A model generated the notes under the pieces. That model searched no databases. It had not been told where the DNA came from and saw only the letters and a list, made by a program, of their open reading frames with translations. The position numbers and the translations under genes were made by a program. Shown in pieces: positions 17,831-27,219 of a DNA stretch of 64,000 nt. Origin of the DNA: Bacillus sp. FSL K6-3431 (lineage in GTDB: Bacteria > Bacillota > Bacilli > Bacillales > Bacillaceae_C). Every line of letters starts with the position of its first letter. The stretch's first letter is position 1. The stretch spans positions 3,534,001-3,598,000 of the forward strand of contig NZ_JBBOCT010000001.1 in assembly GCF_038002605.1 (NCBI RefSeq), given 5' to 3'.

Positions 17831-19186
17831 ATGAAGAACAAACTATCATTTTCATCTTATTCCGTCATTGGAGTTATGTTGTTTGCATTATTTTTCGGTG
17901 CCGGTAATCTGATTTTTCCAGCAACACTCGGTCAAAGTGCTGGGACGAGTATATTACCTGCAGTAGTAGGCTTTTTAATCACAGGAATTGGATTGCCGTT
18001 TCTTGGAATCTTAGCAATAGGTTTTTCAGGTAGTCGCAATCTCCAGGAACTTGCAAGTCGAATTCACCCAGTATATGCAGTTATTTTTACTGCCCTGCTT
18101 TATTTAACAATTGGACCATTTTTTGCGACACCACGGACAGGGGCTGTTGCTTATGATATTGGAATTGCTCCCTTTGTAAGTGATGGCTATGCGCAGATTG
18201 GATTGTTCATTTTTACCTTGTTATTTTTCGTTATTACAATGTTACTTTCATTAAATCCGGCGAAGCTTGTTGATCGAGTGGGCAAGATTTTATCACCAGG
18301 TATTATTATTTTGCTGCTGGTATTACTAGTAATGGTCATTGTAAAACCGATGGGGTCGATTGAATCTCCACAAGGTGATTATGTAAGTGGGGCATTCATG
18401 AAAGGATTTACAGAAGGTTATAACACTATGGACGCACTTGCTTCCCTTGTTTTTGGGATTATTGTCATCAATGCTATCCGTGCGATGGGTGTAACATCGA
18501 CACGTGGTGTGCTAGCAGCAACAGTAAAATCAGGGTTTGTTGCGACTGCATTACTCGGCATTATTTATGTAGGTATTGCGTATTTGGGTGCAACAAGTAC
18601 ACAGATGTTTGGTCTTTTCGAAACAGGCGGGCCTGTTCTTGGCAGCGCGACGTCATATTATTTCGGAACCTTTGGAACAATCATGTTGTCCATAATTATT
18701 ATATTGGCCTGCTTGACGACTAGTATTGGATTGATCTCAGCTTGCGGCGAATACTTTCACACATTATTACCAAGAGTAAGTTATAAAATGTTTGTTGGAT
18801 TCTTTTCGCTATTATCATTTACTATTGCAAACTTTGGGTTATCGAATATTATTAATTATTCGATTCCAGTCTTAATGTTCCTTTATCCGCTTGCAATCGT
18901 CTTAATGTTTTTGACGTTCTTATCACCGTTGTTTAATCATTCTCGTATTGTATATGTTGCCGCTACTATCGTAACATTCATGATTAGTGTTATTGACGGA
19001 CTTAAGAAATTCTGTGATTTATTAAAAATCCCATATTTCGAATGGATGTCACCAATCATTTCACTTTATAAAGAGACATTGCCCCTTTATAGTGAAGGGC
19101 TCGGTTGGTTAGTCCCTGTCTTGATTGTTATCCTAATTACAGGAGCAATTGGACGTATCAAAAATTTATCCACCTCACATGCATAA
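17831..19186 (+). CDS. brnQ: Branched-chain amino acid:cation symporter BrnQ
   Basis: A 451-residue LIVCS-family transporter for leucine, isoleucine and valine with about 12 membrane helices. The N-terminus VIGVMLFALFFGAGNLIFPA is diagnostic of the family. AAGGAG lies eight bases before the ATG. It appears to be a single-gene unit closed by a terminator at 19190, and its long upstream region holds a CodY-like box. Confidence 0.93.
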   Translation: MKNKLSFSSYSVIGVMLFALFFGAGNLIFPATLGQSAGTSILPAVVGFLITGIGLPFLGILAIGFSGSRNLQELASRIHPVYAVIFTALLYLTIGPFFATPRTGAVAYDIGIAPFVSDGYAQIGLFIFTLLFFVITMLLSLNPAKLVDRVGKILSPGIIILLLVLLVMVIVKPMGSIESPQGDYVSGAFMKGFTEGYNTMDALASLVFGIIVINAIRAMGVTSTRGVLAATVKSGFVATALLGIIYVGIAYLGATSTQMFGLFETGGPVLGSATSYYFGTFGTIMLSIIIILACLTTSIGLISACGEYFHTLLPRVSYKMFVGFFSLLSFTIANFGLSNIINYSIPVLMFLYPLAIVLMFLTFLSPLFNHSRIVYVAATIVTFMISVIDGLKKFCDLLKIPYFEWMSPIISLYKETLPLYSEGLGWLVPVLIVILITGAIGRIKNLSTSHA

Positions 19187-19189
19187 TGG

Positions 19190-19225
19190 AAACCGGTCTT
19201 CTCCATGGGAGAGAGACCGGTTTTT
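19190..19225 (+). terminator. Terminator of brnQ
   Basis: AAACCGGTCT pairs with AGACCGGTTT and five T follow at 19221. Confidence 0.8.
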
Positions 19226-19330
19226 AGGTAAATGAAATAGAATGCACTTTTCGGAATTGTAATGATGTAATCAGGTCGGGTAGAATCCCTACCTAATTCC
19301 CCGATGTTTCAGCTTGCTAATACGAGTTCA

Positions 19331-19993
19331 TTATTTAGATTCTAATGAATGGAATTCGTCAATCGCACGTAGCCAATTTTCACGCATGATCGCTGAAACG
19401 TTTGTGGCATCTCGTTTTATCAGCAATTTGATAATTTTATTATGCTCTTCTATTGATTCCTCTGTTAAAACAACCGAGTTGTGGAAAAATAATCGTCTCA
19501 CATGTGTCTGTAGAAAGGCAATAGGAGCTAGTATATAAGGATTATTAGCGGTATCAACAATGATTTGATGAAACTCTTCATCGGTTTTTAGTGCGGAAAA
19601 GTAGTTTTCCGAACGAACTGCTTTGGCAAATCTCCCATTTACATCTTCTAGCAATGAAATGACTTCATCTGTTATATAAGGAATAGCTAGCTCTGCCGAT
19701 AGCGCCTGTAAAGCTGCTAAAGGCGGAAGAAGATCTGTAATAGATTCCTTTTTCACTTCCGTCACTTGAGTTGCCTTACCTGGATACATTTTTACGAAGC
19801 CTTGCATTTCAAGGAGTTGTAATGATTCTCGGACCGGTGTTCTACTAACACCTAATGCTTTTGCAAGTTCGGTATCATTCAATTTTTCCCCCGGTTGCAA
19901 AGTTCCATCTATAATCCATTGTTGAATTTGATTGAACGCACTTTCCTTTGCGGTAGTGCGGATAGGTTTCGAATGATTAATAGGTATCGGCAA
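19331..19993 (-). CDS. GntR-family regulator, FadR/FCD subfamily
   Basis: A 220-residue regulator. The winged helix-turn-helix is at about residues 10-70 (GEKLNDTELAKALGVSRTPV, RESLQLLEMQGF), followed by an all-helical FCD effector domain with the metal-binding-type DEEFHQIIVDTANNP. I place the start at the TTG at 19993 because GGGGTGA (20005-19999) lies just upstream. A longer frame to 20167 exists, but it runs through a dispersed repeat and is not credible. The effector is unknown. The gene faces away from nat (20343). Confidence 0.85.
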   Translation of the reverse strand: MPIPINHSKPIRTTAKESAFNQIQQWIIDGTLQPGEKLNDTELAKALGVSRTPVRESLQLLEMQGFVKMYPGKATQVTEVKKESITDLLPPLAALQALSAELAIPYITDEVISLLEDVNGRFAKAVRSENYFSALKTDEEFHQIIVDTANNPYILAPIAFLQTHVRRLFFHNSVVLTEESIEEHNKIIKLLIKRDATNVSAIMRENWLRAIDEFHSLESK

Positions 19994-20037
19994 TAGATTC
20001 ACCCCATGCAAATTTTGTATAAAGTATCTAAATAGTG

Positions 20038-20132
20038 CTTGTTCAAAAAGTGCCAAATTTGAAACAAGAAGTTCAAACCGAGCAACGAAGAAATTTACCG
20101 TTGAACATATGATTGCTTTTTGAACATCCTTT
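20038..20132. repeat. Dispersed repeat, family C, copy 1
   Basis: Bounded by TGTTCAAAAAG at the left and CTTTTTGAACATCC at the right, with GAAACAAGAAGTTC and CAACGAAGAAATT inside. The same ends and internal blocks occur at 61030-61276; shorter members are at 40421 and 55303. It lies 45 bp upstream of the GntR start. Confidence 0.8.
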
Positions 20133-20342
20133 AACAAAGAGTATACAGGATAATCGATTACAATCATATATACAATATATCAGTCGGAAAAATGACGTAC
20201 GTAAATGTAATATTGTATTGTATGAAGTTGATACAACAGCGATTATTATAAGCTATACTTATCCTTGTAAAATCATATTGATAGCTAGCGCAGGTTTCAT
20301 TATTATGAGAAGATCAACTTGAATAAGGAAGGAGTAGATCAT

Positions 20343-21128
20343 ATGAAGAATAATTATATTGATGTGAAACCTGAAGTTGTTGCCTATCTTGAACGAATTG
20401 GATACAGTGGTCCACTTGACGTAAGCCTAAATACACTTTCTAAGCTTCAGGAGTGTCATCTTCATACAGTACCTTACGAGAACTTCGATATTTTAAAACG
20501 GATTCCATTGTCGCTAAAAGTCCCAGATTTATTTGATAAAATTGTTGTCCGGCACCGCGGGGGTTATTGTTTTGAATTGAATGCACTATTTAGCTGGCTA
20601 TTACGAGAACTAGGCTATCCGGTTATCGATTATTTTTCCCGGTTTTGGCGTGATGAGCCGAACACGCCGCCTAAACGTCGACACCATGTGTTGCAAGTGG
20701 AGGCAGAGGGGGAGTTGTATTTATGTGATGTCGGTGTAGGTGGTATTGTACCGCGTAAACCAATTCAGATGGTTGAGAACCTGGTACATGAACAAGGTGA
20801 TGAATACTATCAATTGGAACGTGATGCTTATTACGGCTGGATGCTATATGAAAAAAAGCGAGGTCAATGGAGTAAAATATACTCATTCACCGAGGAGCCT
20901 CAGCTACCAAAAGATTATATTATGGCTTCTTATTGGTGTGAGAATGCACCAGAATCGATATTCATAAATGAAGCCATGGTCGCGATTCGTACAGCAGAGG
21001 GACGCAATTCGATTGCAGGTAAGGAGTTTCGTATTTTTACAGCGGATGGTGTGCAGGCTTTTACACCACAGACGCAAGAGGAATACGATGAAGCGTTAAA
21101 AACATATTTTGGGATCGTAATTAGATAA
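20343..21128 (+). CDS. nat: Arylamine N-acetyltransferase
   Basis: A 261-residue cytosolic enzyme transferring acetyl from acetyl-CoA to arylamines and hydrazines. The catalytic triad is visible: Cys76 in RGGYCFELN, His114 in the HHVLQV strand, and Asp129 in CDVGVGG. The active-site N-terminal block HTVPYENFDIL is also typical. AAGGAG upstream selects the ATG at 20343; an earlier in-frame TTG at 20319 precedes this site. Confidence 0.93.
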   Translation: MKNNYIDVKPEVVAYLERIGYSGPLDVSLNTLSKLQECHLHTVPYENFDILKRIPLSLKVPDLFDKIVVRHRGGYCFELNALFSWLLRELGYPVIDYFSRFWRDEPNTPPKRRHHVLQVEAEGELYLCDVGVGGIVPRKPIQMVENLVHEQGDEYYQLERDAYYGWMLYEKKRGQWSKIYSFTEEPQLPKDYIMASYWCENAPESIFINEAMVAIRTAEGRNSIAGKEFRIFTADGVQAFTPQTQEEYDEALKTYFGIVIR

Positions 21129-21130
21129 AG

Positions 21131-21185
21131 GTGTCTGACCCTTATGATGTTAGCGCTTTACTAATCTGAGGGCTAGCATTTTTTT
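21131..21185 (+). terminator. Terminator of nat, family A-derived
   Basis: Starts with the family A arm GGTGTCTGACCC. ATGTTAGC (21148-21155) pairs with GCTAGCAT (21173-21180), and T residues run from 21180 to 21185. Confidence 0.65.
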
Positions 21186-21215
21186 CAGAAGAAGTAATTT
21201 GCTGGAGGGATGGAA

Positions 21216-22151
21216 GTGGAGATAACATCTAATTGGCTAACAATGAATGACCAAGTAGAAATACATGTAAAAAAATGGGTATCAAAAGATGTTCATCCAC
21301 AAGCAATTCTGCAACTTTCTCATGGTATGGCAGAGCATATTGAACGATATGATGAATTTGCACAGTATTTAGTCCAAAAGGGAGTATTTGTGTTCGGTAA
21401 TGATCATAGAGGCCATGGAAAAACAGCTGAAAAGGCAGGATTATATGGATTTTTTGCGGAAGAAGATGGATTTGAATTTGTTGTTAATGATCTTTACCAT
21501 GTAAACCAATGGATTCAAAAGGAATTTCCCGATATCCCAATATATTTAATGGGCCATAGTATGGGCTCCTTTTTAGCGAGACGATATATACAAAAATATT
21601 CCGCTTCTATTAAAGGCGTTATTATATCGGGAACAGCTGGCAGCCCTGGGGTAGCGGGCAAGCTTGGTAAACAAATAGCAAAACGTGAAATACGAAAAAA
21701 AGGAGCAAAGACACCAAGTCCTTTACTTGATCGCCTTTCGTTTGGATCATTTAATAAAGGCATGGCCAATTCAAGAACAAAGTTTGACTGGCTCACTAGC
21801 GATCATCATGAGGTGGAAAAATATATCAATGATCCACTTTGCGGCTTCCTTTGTAGTGCTGGATACTTTTATGATCTTTTTACAGGCTTGGAAAAAATCC
21901 ATAATAATGAATTGATTCAACATATACCGAATCAATTACCTATGTTTATTTTTAGCGGTGATAAAGATCCTGTTGGTGGGATGGGCAAAGGTGTGCAGAA
22001 GGTGATTAAGCAATATGAACAAAATGGCTTACAAAACATTGAATCTAAGTTTTTTCATAATGGTAGACATGAGATGCTGAATGAAACGAATAAGGAAGAT
22101 GTCTATCAAGAGGTCTACCAGTGGTTAAAGAAGCGACTAAAAAACGATTGA
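21216..22151 (+). CDS. Alpha/beta hydrolase, monoacylglycerol lipase/lysophospholipase type
   Basis: A serine hydrolase of 311 residues. The nucleophile elbow GHSMGS carries Ser115. LSHGMAEHIERYDEFA forms the oxyanion-hole region and GNDHRGHGKT follows, both typical of the monoacylglycerol lipase/PldB family. The Asp is in FSGDKDPVGG and the His in NGRHEMLNE. GGAGGG sits directly against an ATG at 21210, so the GTG at 21216, six bases farther, is the better start. There is no signal peptide, so it is cytosolic. The natural ester substrate is unknown. Confidence 0.87.
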   Translation: MEITSNWLTMNDQVEIHVKKWVSKDVHPQAILQLSHGMAEHIERYDEFAQYLVQKGVFVFGNDHRGHGKTAEKAGLYGFFAEEDGFEFVVNDLYHVNQWIQKEFPDIPIYLMGHSMGSFLARRYIQKYSASIKGVIISGTAGSPGVAGKLGKQIAKREIRKKGAKTPSPLLDRLSFGSFNKGMANSRTKFDWLTSDHHEVEKYINDPLCGFLCSAGYFYDLFTGLEKIHNNELIQHIPNQLPMFIFSGDKDPVGGMGKGVQKVIKQYEQNGLQNIESKFFHNGRHEMLNETNKEDVYQEVYQWLKKRLKND

Positions 22152-22679
22152 TGATCATTTCACAGATTAACCAGTAAGTATTAATCAAATGTTTGATTAA
22201 TAGCGCAGAGGGGAGAAATGTACTGAAAGCAAAAGATTCATGATATATTCCCTTTTGCTAAGTGACGTAAAAAGATGAATTAGTTCAAGAAGATTTGCGT
22301 TCGGATGACTTTAAAAATTTTACCTTTTTTGAAAAAACATCTAGACATAATATAAAGTATGCGATACAATCCAATTAATCTCATAAAACACAGTTGAATA
22401 CTGAGGTATGGAAACTGTATATGGTTAATTGCTGATCAGACAAATGAAGGCTCTAGGTAATCCACATTTTAACATGTAGATTACTCAGAGCCTTTTTGTG
22501 TATTATCCTAATTAAAAATTAAAATTGGAGGGGAGAAAAGATGACAAAAGTATAAATGGAGTTCACCGAAAAGATCGGAAAAACATCGGAGGAAATTATC
22601 ATTCATAGATCAATCGTAATTGACGTAGATTTATCGACTTATTTTACATTAGGAATATAAGGGAAAGGGGATCAAAAGT
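22152..22679 (+). promoter_or_regulatory. Upstream region of the sulfate importer operon
   Basis: No gene is credible here. It holds a perfect 24-bp palindrome (22179-22202, arms TATTAATCAAA around TG), a hairpin AGCAAAAG/CTTTTGCT (22229-22260), and a terminator (22449-22496). After the terminator, a short frame at 22541 stops after four codons and another at 22556-22660 shows no known motif. I looked for an S-box core and did not find one. Confidence 0.4.
22449..22496 (+). terminator. Terminator or attenuator before the sulfate operon
   Basis: GGCTCT-GGTAATC pairs with GATTACTCAGAGCC, with two mismatches, and five T follow. It sits 185 bases upstream of the first gene, so it could be a leader attenuator or the end of a lost gene. 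Confidence 0.6.
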
Positions 22680-23726
22680 ATGTATATAAAGAAAAGGCAA
22701 GCAAGGATCTTATTGGTCTTTACAGCGATAGCAGTAATTCTAACCGGTTGCGGTAATTCAGAGAAGAGTGGGCAGCAAACTGCTAATAAAAAGAAGGTTG
22801 AACTTTTAAACGTATCATACGACCCAACGCGTGAACTATATGAAGAATTTAATGAGAAATTTGCAGCGCAATGGAAGGAAGAAACTGGTGTTGATGTGAC
22901 CATCCAGCAGTCTCATGGTGGGTCGGGAAAACAAGGTCGTGCAGTTATCGATGGTTTAGAAGCAGATGTTGTCACACTCGCACTTGCTTATGATATTGAT
23001 GAAGTGGCCGCCTCTCGCGATTTAATTGCGGAGGACTGGCAAACAAGACTGGTGGATAATTCAACTCCGTACACATCAACGATTGTCTTCCTTGTCCGCA
23101 AGGGAAATCCAAAGGAAATTAAAGATTGGGATGACTTAATTAAAAAAGATATATCTGTTATTACACCAAATCCCAAAACATCTGGCGGTGCACGTTGGAA
23201 TTATTTAGCTGCGTGGGCCTATGCGGATAAGCAATTTAATAAAGATGAAAAGAAAGTGAAAGAGTTTGTACGTAATCTATATAAAAATGTAGAAGTTCTT
23301 GATTCGGGTGCCCGTGGTTCAACGACGACATTTGTGGAACGAGGCATTGGTGATATATTGCTAGCTTGGGAAAATGAAGCATTCTTAACATTAAATGAGT
23401 TAGGAAAAGACGAATTCGAAATTGTCGTTCCATCACTTAGTATTTTAGCTGAGCCACCTGTAGCAGTAGTCGATAAAATTGTGAAGAAAAAAGGGACAGA
23501 GAAAGTTGCGCAGGCGTATCTTGAATATCTGTATACAGAACAAGGTCAAGAAATAGCTGCGAAGAACTATTATCGCCCACGAAGTGAAGAAGTGTTGAAA
23601 AAATACGCCGATCAATTCCCGAAGATTAATCTTGTCACAGTTGACGACGATTTCGGTGGCTGGAAAAAGGCACAGGAAACACATTTTAATGACGGTGGCA
23701 CATTCGATGAAATTTATCAGCCATAG
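22680..23726 (+). CDS. sbp: Sulfate/thiosulfate-binding lipoprotein
   Basis: A 348-residue periplasmic-type binding protein, lipid-anchored: the signal peptide ends in LTGC near residue 24. Family motifs are [27 protein letters not shown], and [20 protein letters not shown], the classic sulfate-binding fingerprint, then YYRPR near the C-terminus. It captures sulfate or thiosulfate for the CysTWA transporter encoded downstream. AAGGGG precedes the ATG. Whether it is of Sbp or CysP preference cannot be told. Confidence 0.92.
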   Translation: MYIKKRQARILLVFTAIAVILTGCGNSEKSGQQTANKKKVELLNVSYDPTRELYEEFNEKFAAQWKEETGVDVTIQQSHGGSGKQGRAVIDGLEADVVTLALAYDIDEVAASRDLIAEDWQTRLVDNSTPYTSTIVFLVRKGNPKEIKDWDDLIKKDISVITPNPKTSGGARWNYLAAWAYADKQFNKDEKKVKEFVRNLYKNVEVLDSGARGSTTTFVERGIGDILLAWENEAFLTLNELGKDEFEIVVPSLSILAEPPVAVVDKIVKKKGTEKVAQAYLEYLYTEQGQEIAAKNYYRPRSEEVLKKYADQFPKINLVTVDDDFGGWKKAQETHFNDGGTFDEIYQP

Positions 23727-23812
23727 AATGCTTCATAAAGAAATGAATCAGCTGTTTTGCTCATACGGCTTGTAGTCAAGCAATGTTTATTTGAAGAAGT
23801 GAAGGAGATGTC

Positions 23813-24646
23813 ATGGCGAAAAAATCGAGATTTAAAAAACATAGTATTTTACCGGGTTTCGGGTTATCACTTGGTTTCACGATGTTGTATCTCAGTTTGC
23901 TTGTATTATTGCCGCTGTCGTTGATTTTTATAAATACGGCATCGATGGGCTGGTTGGGTTTTTGGGAAACCGTGACAGAGGCGCGCGTTGTTGCTTCATA
24001 CAAACTAAGTTTTGGTGCCGCTTTTGTAGCTGCCGGTATTAATGTAATATTCGGTGTGCTTATTTCGTGGGTACTTGTTCGATATTCATTTCCGGGGAAG
24101 CGGATCATTGACGGTTTGGTAGATTTGCCGTTTGCGCTTCCTACGGCTGTAGCCGGCATTGCATTAACAACATTATTTACGGAAAATGGATGGATTGGTC
24201 AGTTTCTATCATTTAAAGTAGCGTTTACTCCACTCGGTATAACGATTGCGTTAACGTTCATCGGCTTGCCATTCGTAGTGCGGATGGTACAACCGATTCT
24301 TCAAAATCTTGATCAGGAAATGGAAGAAGCATCTGCAATCTTAGGTGCGAATCGCATTCAAACGTTTGTTAGGGTAATTATTCCGGAAATTTTGCCTGCT
24401 ATGCTAACTGGTTTTGCTCTTGCATTTGCGCGTGCGATCGGTGAATACGGCTCTGTCGTTTTTATTGCTGGCAACATGCCAATGAAAACGGAAATAACAC
24501 CACTTATTATTATGACAAAGCTTGAACAATATGATTACGCTGGTGCGACAGCGATTGGAGCAGTCATGTTAATCATTTCATTCGTCATACTCTTGTTCAT
24601 CAATGGCATGCAGTGGTGGATGAATCGAAGGTATGCTCATACTTAA
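23813..24646 (+). CDS. cysT: Sulfate ABC transporter permease CysT (CysU)
   Basis: First membrane subunit of the sulfate importer, 277 residues with about six helices. The EAA loop EEASAILGANRIQTFVRVII is near residues 178-197. The DLPFALPTAVAGIALTTLF and ARAIGEYGSVVFIAGNMP motifs are characteristic of CysT. AGGAG lies upstream of the ATG. It is in line with sbp and cysW. Confidence 0.93.
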   Translation: MAKKSRFKKHSILPGFGLSLGFTMLYLSLLVLLPLSLIFINTASMGWLGFWETVTEARVVASYKLSFGAAFVAAGINVIFGVLISWVLVRYSFPGKRIIDGLVDLPFALPTAVAGIALTTLFTENGWIGQFLSFKVAFTPLGITIALTFIGLPFVVRMVQPILQNLDQEMEEASAILGANRIQTFVRVIIPEILPAMLTGFALAFARAIGEYGSVVFIAGNMPMKTEITPLIIMTKLEQYDYAGATAIGAVMLIISFVILLFINGMQWWMNRRYAHT

Positions 24647-24664
24647 TAATGAAGGAGGAATTTC

Positions 24665-25516
24665 ATGGCAAAGCAGCGTAGCGGAAAAATAGCCGGTAAG
24701 CGTACAGCAGAAGAACCAATCTGGATTCGAATGCTACTGATCGCACTCGCACTCGGTTTTTTATTTTTATTTCTTGTTTTGCCGCTTCTTGCAATTTTTA
24801 TAAAAGCATTCGAACAAGGTGTGGGTGTCTATCTTGCTTCAATTACAGATCCAGATGCATTATCAGCAATCAAATTAACCTTGCTCGTCGTCTTGATTAC
24901 AGTTCCACTTAACGCAATTTTCGGTATTACCGCTGCGTGGGCGATTACAAAATTTGATTTTAAAGGTAAAAGCCTTTTAATTACGCTCATTGATTTACCG
25001 TTTGCGATTTCACCAGTGATTGCAGGCCTTGTGTTCGTTTTACTATTTAGTGCACATGGTTTGTTCGGTGAATTTCTATTTGCAAATGACATTAAAATTA
25101 TTTTTGCCGTACCGGGCATTGTAATCGCCACATTGTTTGTCACATTTCCATTTGTCGCACGTGAGTTGATCCCACTAATGCTGGCGCAAGGATCTGCGGA
25201 AGAAGAGGCATCATTAACACTAGGGGCAGGAGGGTTCAAAACCTTCTTTCTCATTACCTTGCCAAATATTAAATGGGGATTATTATATGGTGTTATTCTT
25301 TGTAATGCGCGAGCGATTGGTGAATTCGGTGCTGTTTCAATTGTGTCAGGACATATTCGCGGTCTCACGAATACGATGCCTCTTCACATAGAAATTTTAT
25401 ATAATGAATATCAATTCTCAGCGGCGTTTGCTGTCGCATCACTCATGTCCATCTTGGCGATCATCACGCTCGTTTTGAAAAATTTTATTGAGTGGAAATC
25501 GAGTCAGCAAGGATAG
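24665..25516 (+). CDS. cysW: Sulfate ABC transporter permease CysW
   Basis: Second membrane subunit, 283 residues. The EAA loop [20 protein letters not shown] is near residue 180, and [18 protein letters not shown] is the CysW counterpart of the CysT motif. GAAGGAGG precedes the ATG by about six bases. It pairs with CysT to form the pore. Confidence 0.93.
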   Translation: MAKQRSGKIAGKRTAEEPIWIRMLLIALALGFLFLFLVLPLLAIFIKAFEQGVGVYLASITDPDALSAIKLTLLVVLITVPLNAIFGITAAWAITKFDFKGKSLLITLIDLPFAISPVIAGLVFVLLFSAHGLFGEFLFANDIKIIFAVPGIVIATLFVTFPFVARELIPLMLAQGSAEEEASLTLGAGGFKTFFLITLPNIKWGLLYGVILCNARAIGEFGAVSIVSGHIRGLTNTMPLHIEILYNEYQFSAAFAVASLMSILAIITLVLKNFIEWKSSQQG

Positions 25517-25532
25517 AACAGGAGGTATTTAC

Positions 25533-26606
25533 TTGGGTATTCAAATAAAAGAAGTGTCAAAAACATTCGGTTCGTTTAATGCGCTGAATGATATTACGAT
25601 TGATATTAAAACGGGGGAACTAGTGGCACTACTTGGCCCATCTGGATCAGGAAAGACGTCGTTGCTTCGCATTATCGCTGGGCTAGAGGAAGCAGATAAA
25701 GGTGTCATATTATTCGGTAATGAAGACATGACTCAAATTCACACGACTGAGCGCAAAGTTGGTTTCGTTTTTCAGCATTATGCACTGTTTAAACATATGA
25801 CGGTGTTTGATAATATTGCGTACGGGTTGAAAGTACGTCCCAAAAAAGAGCGTCCATCTAAAAAAGATATTGTGATAAAGGTAAATGAATTAATCGGACT
25901 AGTGAAGCTAGATGCTTTTTCCGATCGTTATCCATTCCAGCTCTCAGGAGGGCAGAGGCAGCGTGTCGCACTGGCGCGAGCACTTGCAGTTGAACCGAAA
26001 GTACTTTTGTTAGATGAACCGTTTGGTGCACTTGATGCAAAGGTTCGGAAAGATTTGCGGCGCTGGCTACGAAGACTGCATGATGATTTTCACATTACGA
26101 GTATTTTTGTGACACATGATCAGGAGGAAGCGCTGGATGTGGCGGATCGTATCGTTGTTATGAATGAAGGAAAGATCGAACAAATTGGCAGCCCTGAAGA
26201 AGTATACGATCATCCAAACAGCCCTTTTGTGTATGATTTCTTAGGGAATGTAAACTTATTTCATGGGCGTTTGCAAAATGGAAAGCTGCATTATGGGAAT
26301 ATTCAAATGGATGTGCCCGGATTTGAAAATGCGAAGAACAAGCAAGCTGTTGGATATGTCCGTCCACATGATGTGACGATTGAGCGAGAAGGCACAGATG
26401 CAGAAGCGATTCAAGCGAAAATTGTCCATATTCATGTGGTAGGGCGAACAGTTCAAGTTGAGTTGAAACGAGAAGACAATGATCATTTTTTGGAAGCAGA
26501 GATAACGAAAGAGCGATATCGGGAGCTGAATTTGAGCATGGGTGACCATGTTTTTATTAAACCAAACCAGCTCCGTGTTTTCATTCCGGAAGACTACTCG
26601 ATATAA
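25533..26606 (+). CDS. cysA: Sulfate ABC transporter ATPase CysA
   Basis: A 357-residue ATPase energising sulfate/thiosulfate import. Walker A is GPSGSGKTS near residue 35, the signature [15 protein letters not shown] near 135, and Walker [13 protein letters not shown] near 155. The C-terminal TOBE-type regulatory region carries YVRPHDV. The TTG start at 25533 is set by AGGAGG eight bases upstream; a longer frame from 25488 would overlap cysW and lacks a site. Confidence 0.93.
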   Translation: MGIQIKEVSKTFGSFNALNDITIDIKTGELVALLGPSGSGKTSLLRIIAGLEEADKGVILFGNEDMTQIHTTERKVGFVFQHYALFKHMTVFDNIAYGLKVRPKKERPSKKDIVIKVNELIGLVKLDAFSDRYPFQLSGGQRQRVALARALAVEPKVLLLDEPFGALDAKVRKDLRRWLRRLHDDFHITSIFVTHDQEEALDVADRIVVMNEGKIEQIGSPEEVYDHPNSPFVYDFLGNVNLFHGRLQNGKLHYGNIQMDVPGFENAKNKQAVGYVRPHDVTIEREGTDAEAIQAKIVHIHVVGRTVQVELKREDNDHFLEAEITKERYRELNLSMGDHVFIKPNQLRVFIPEDYSI

Positions 26607-26627
26607 AATGCTGATCAGTTAACTGAA

Positions 26628-26665
26628 GGCTGCTTGTCTTTTAAAAGACAAGTGGCTTTTTGTCT
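26628..26665 (+). terminator. Terminator of the sulfate operon
   Basis: ACTTGTCTTTT/AAAAGACAAGT-type stem (CTTGTCTTTT with AAAAGACAAG) followed by GGCTTTTTG. The stretch just before it, TGCTGATCAG-TTAAC-TGAAGGC, is nearly repeated before the terminator at 22449. Confidence 0.75.
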
Positions 26666-26714
26666 TATCTCGTTAAACTGAAAATCAAGTAAACAATCGA
26701 TCGATTTAAGGGTT

Positions 26715-27082
26715 GTCCTATCAGGTTTATCCGAACGTGCGCAAACCTGGTCTTCTGTACTATCTGGTGGACAGAAAAAAAGAGTGGTACTTGCTAGAAC
26801 ACTTATCCATGAACCTCAACTGCTTTTATTCGATGAACCATTAGGGGCTTTAGATGCTTTAACAAGGCTTGAAATGCATGAATTAATTGAAGAACTCTAT
26901 GGAGAGAAAAGCAATTAATCGCAATTCTTGTCACACACGATGTGTGGGAAGCGGTTGCTTTAGCAAATAGAGTGCTTCTAATGAAGATGGGTGAAATTAC
27001 GATGGTTCTTTCTATTCATTTACCTTACCCACGACAAAGAGATCATCCTCTATTCGCTAAATTAGATTCAAATATTGAATAG
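26715..27082 (+). pseudogene. ssuB: Aliphatic sulfonate ABC ATPase (SsuB-like), C-terminal remnant
   Basis: The frame gives [20 protein letters not shown] then [20 protein letters not shown], the signature and Walker B of SsuB/TauB ATPases. A one-base frameshift at about 26914 follows. The second frame reads [20 protein letters not shown] and ends YPRQRDHPLFAKLDSNIE at 27082. The whole Walker A half is missing. An SsuB-like fragment beside an intact sulfate importer suggests the organism lost a second sulfur-uptake system here. Confidence 0.85.
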
Positions 27083-27180
27083 AATAAAGGGGAATAAGAG
27101 CAAGTCCGTGATCCGGTTTTACACACATAAATCTGCAAGCAAGGATGCTTAGTATTAAGTGTAAGGAATTGTTTAGTAAG

Positions 27181-27209
27181 AAGATTACAATAGTAGTAAT
27201 CTTTTTTTT
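27181..27209 (+). terminator. Terminator after the ssuB remnant
   Basis: AAGATTAC (27181-27188) pairs perfectly with GTAATCTT (27196-27203), then more T. This is a relic of the lost gene's operon. Confidence 0.75.
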
Positions 27210-27219
27210 TGAACATTTA

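Noticed and set aside
20003..20167. N-terminal extension of the GntR regulator
   Set aside because: The extra residues are encoded by the family C repeat; a TTG with a good ribosome binding site at 19993 gives a normal GntR N-terminus.
22152..22679. Possible SAM (S-box) riboswitch before the sulfate operon
   Set aside because: Sulfur operons often have one, so I looked; the conserved S-box core is absent and only hairpins of other kinds are present.
24829..25368. Open frame on the - strand (179 codons)
   Set aside because: Antisense to cysW; composition and lack of motifs mark it as a shadow frame.
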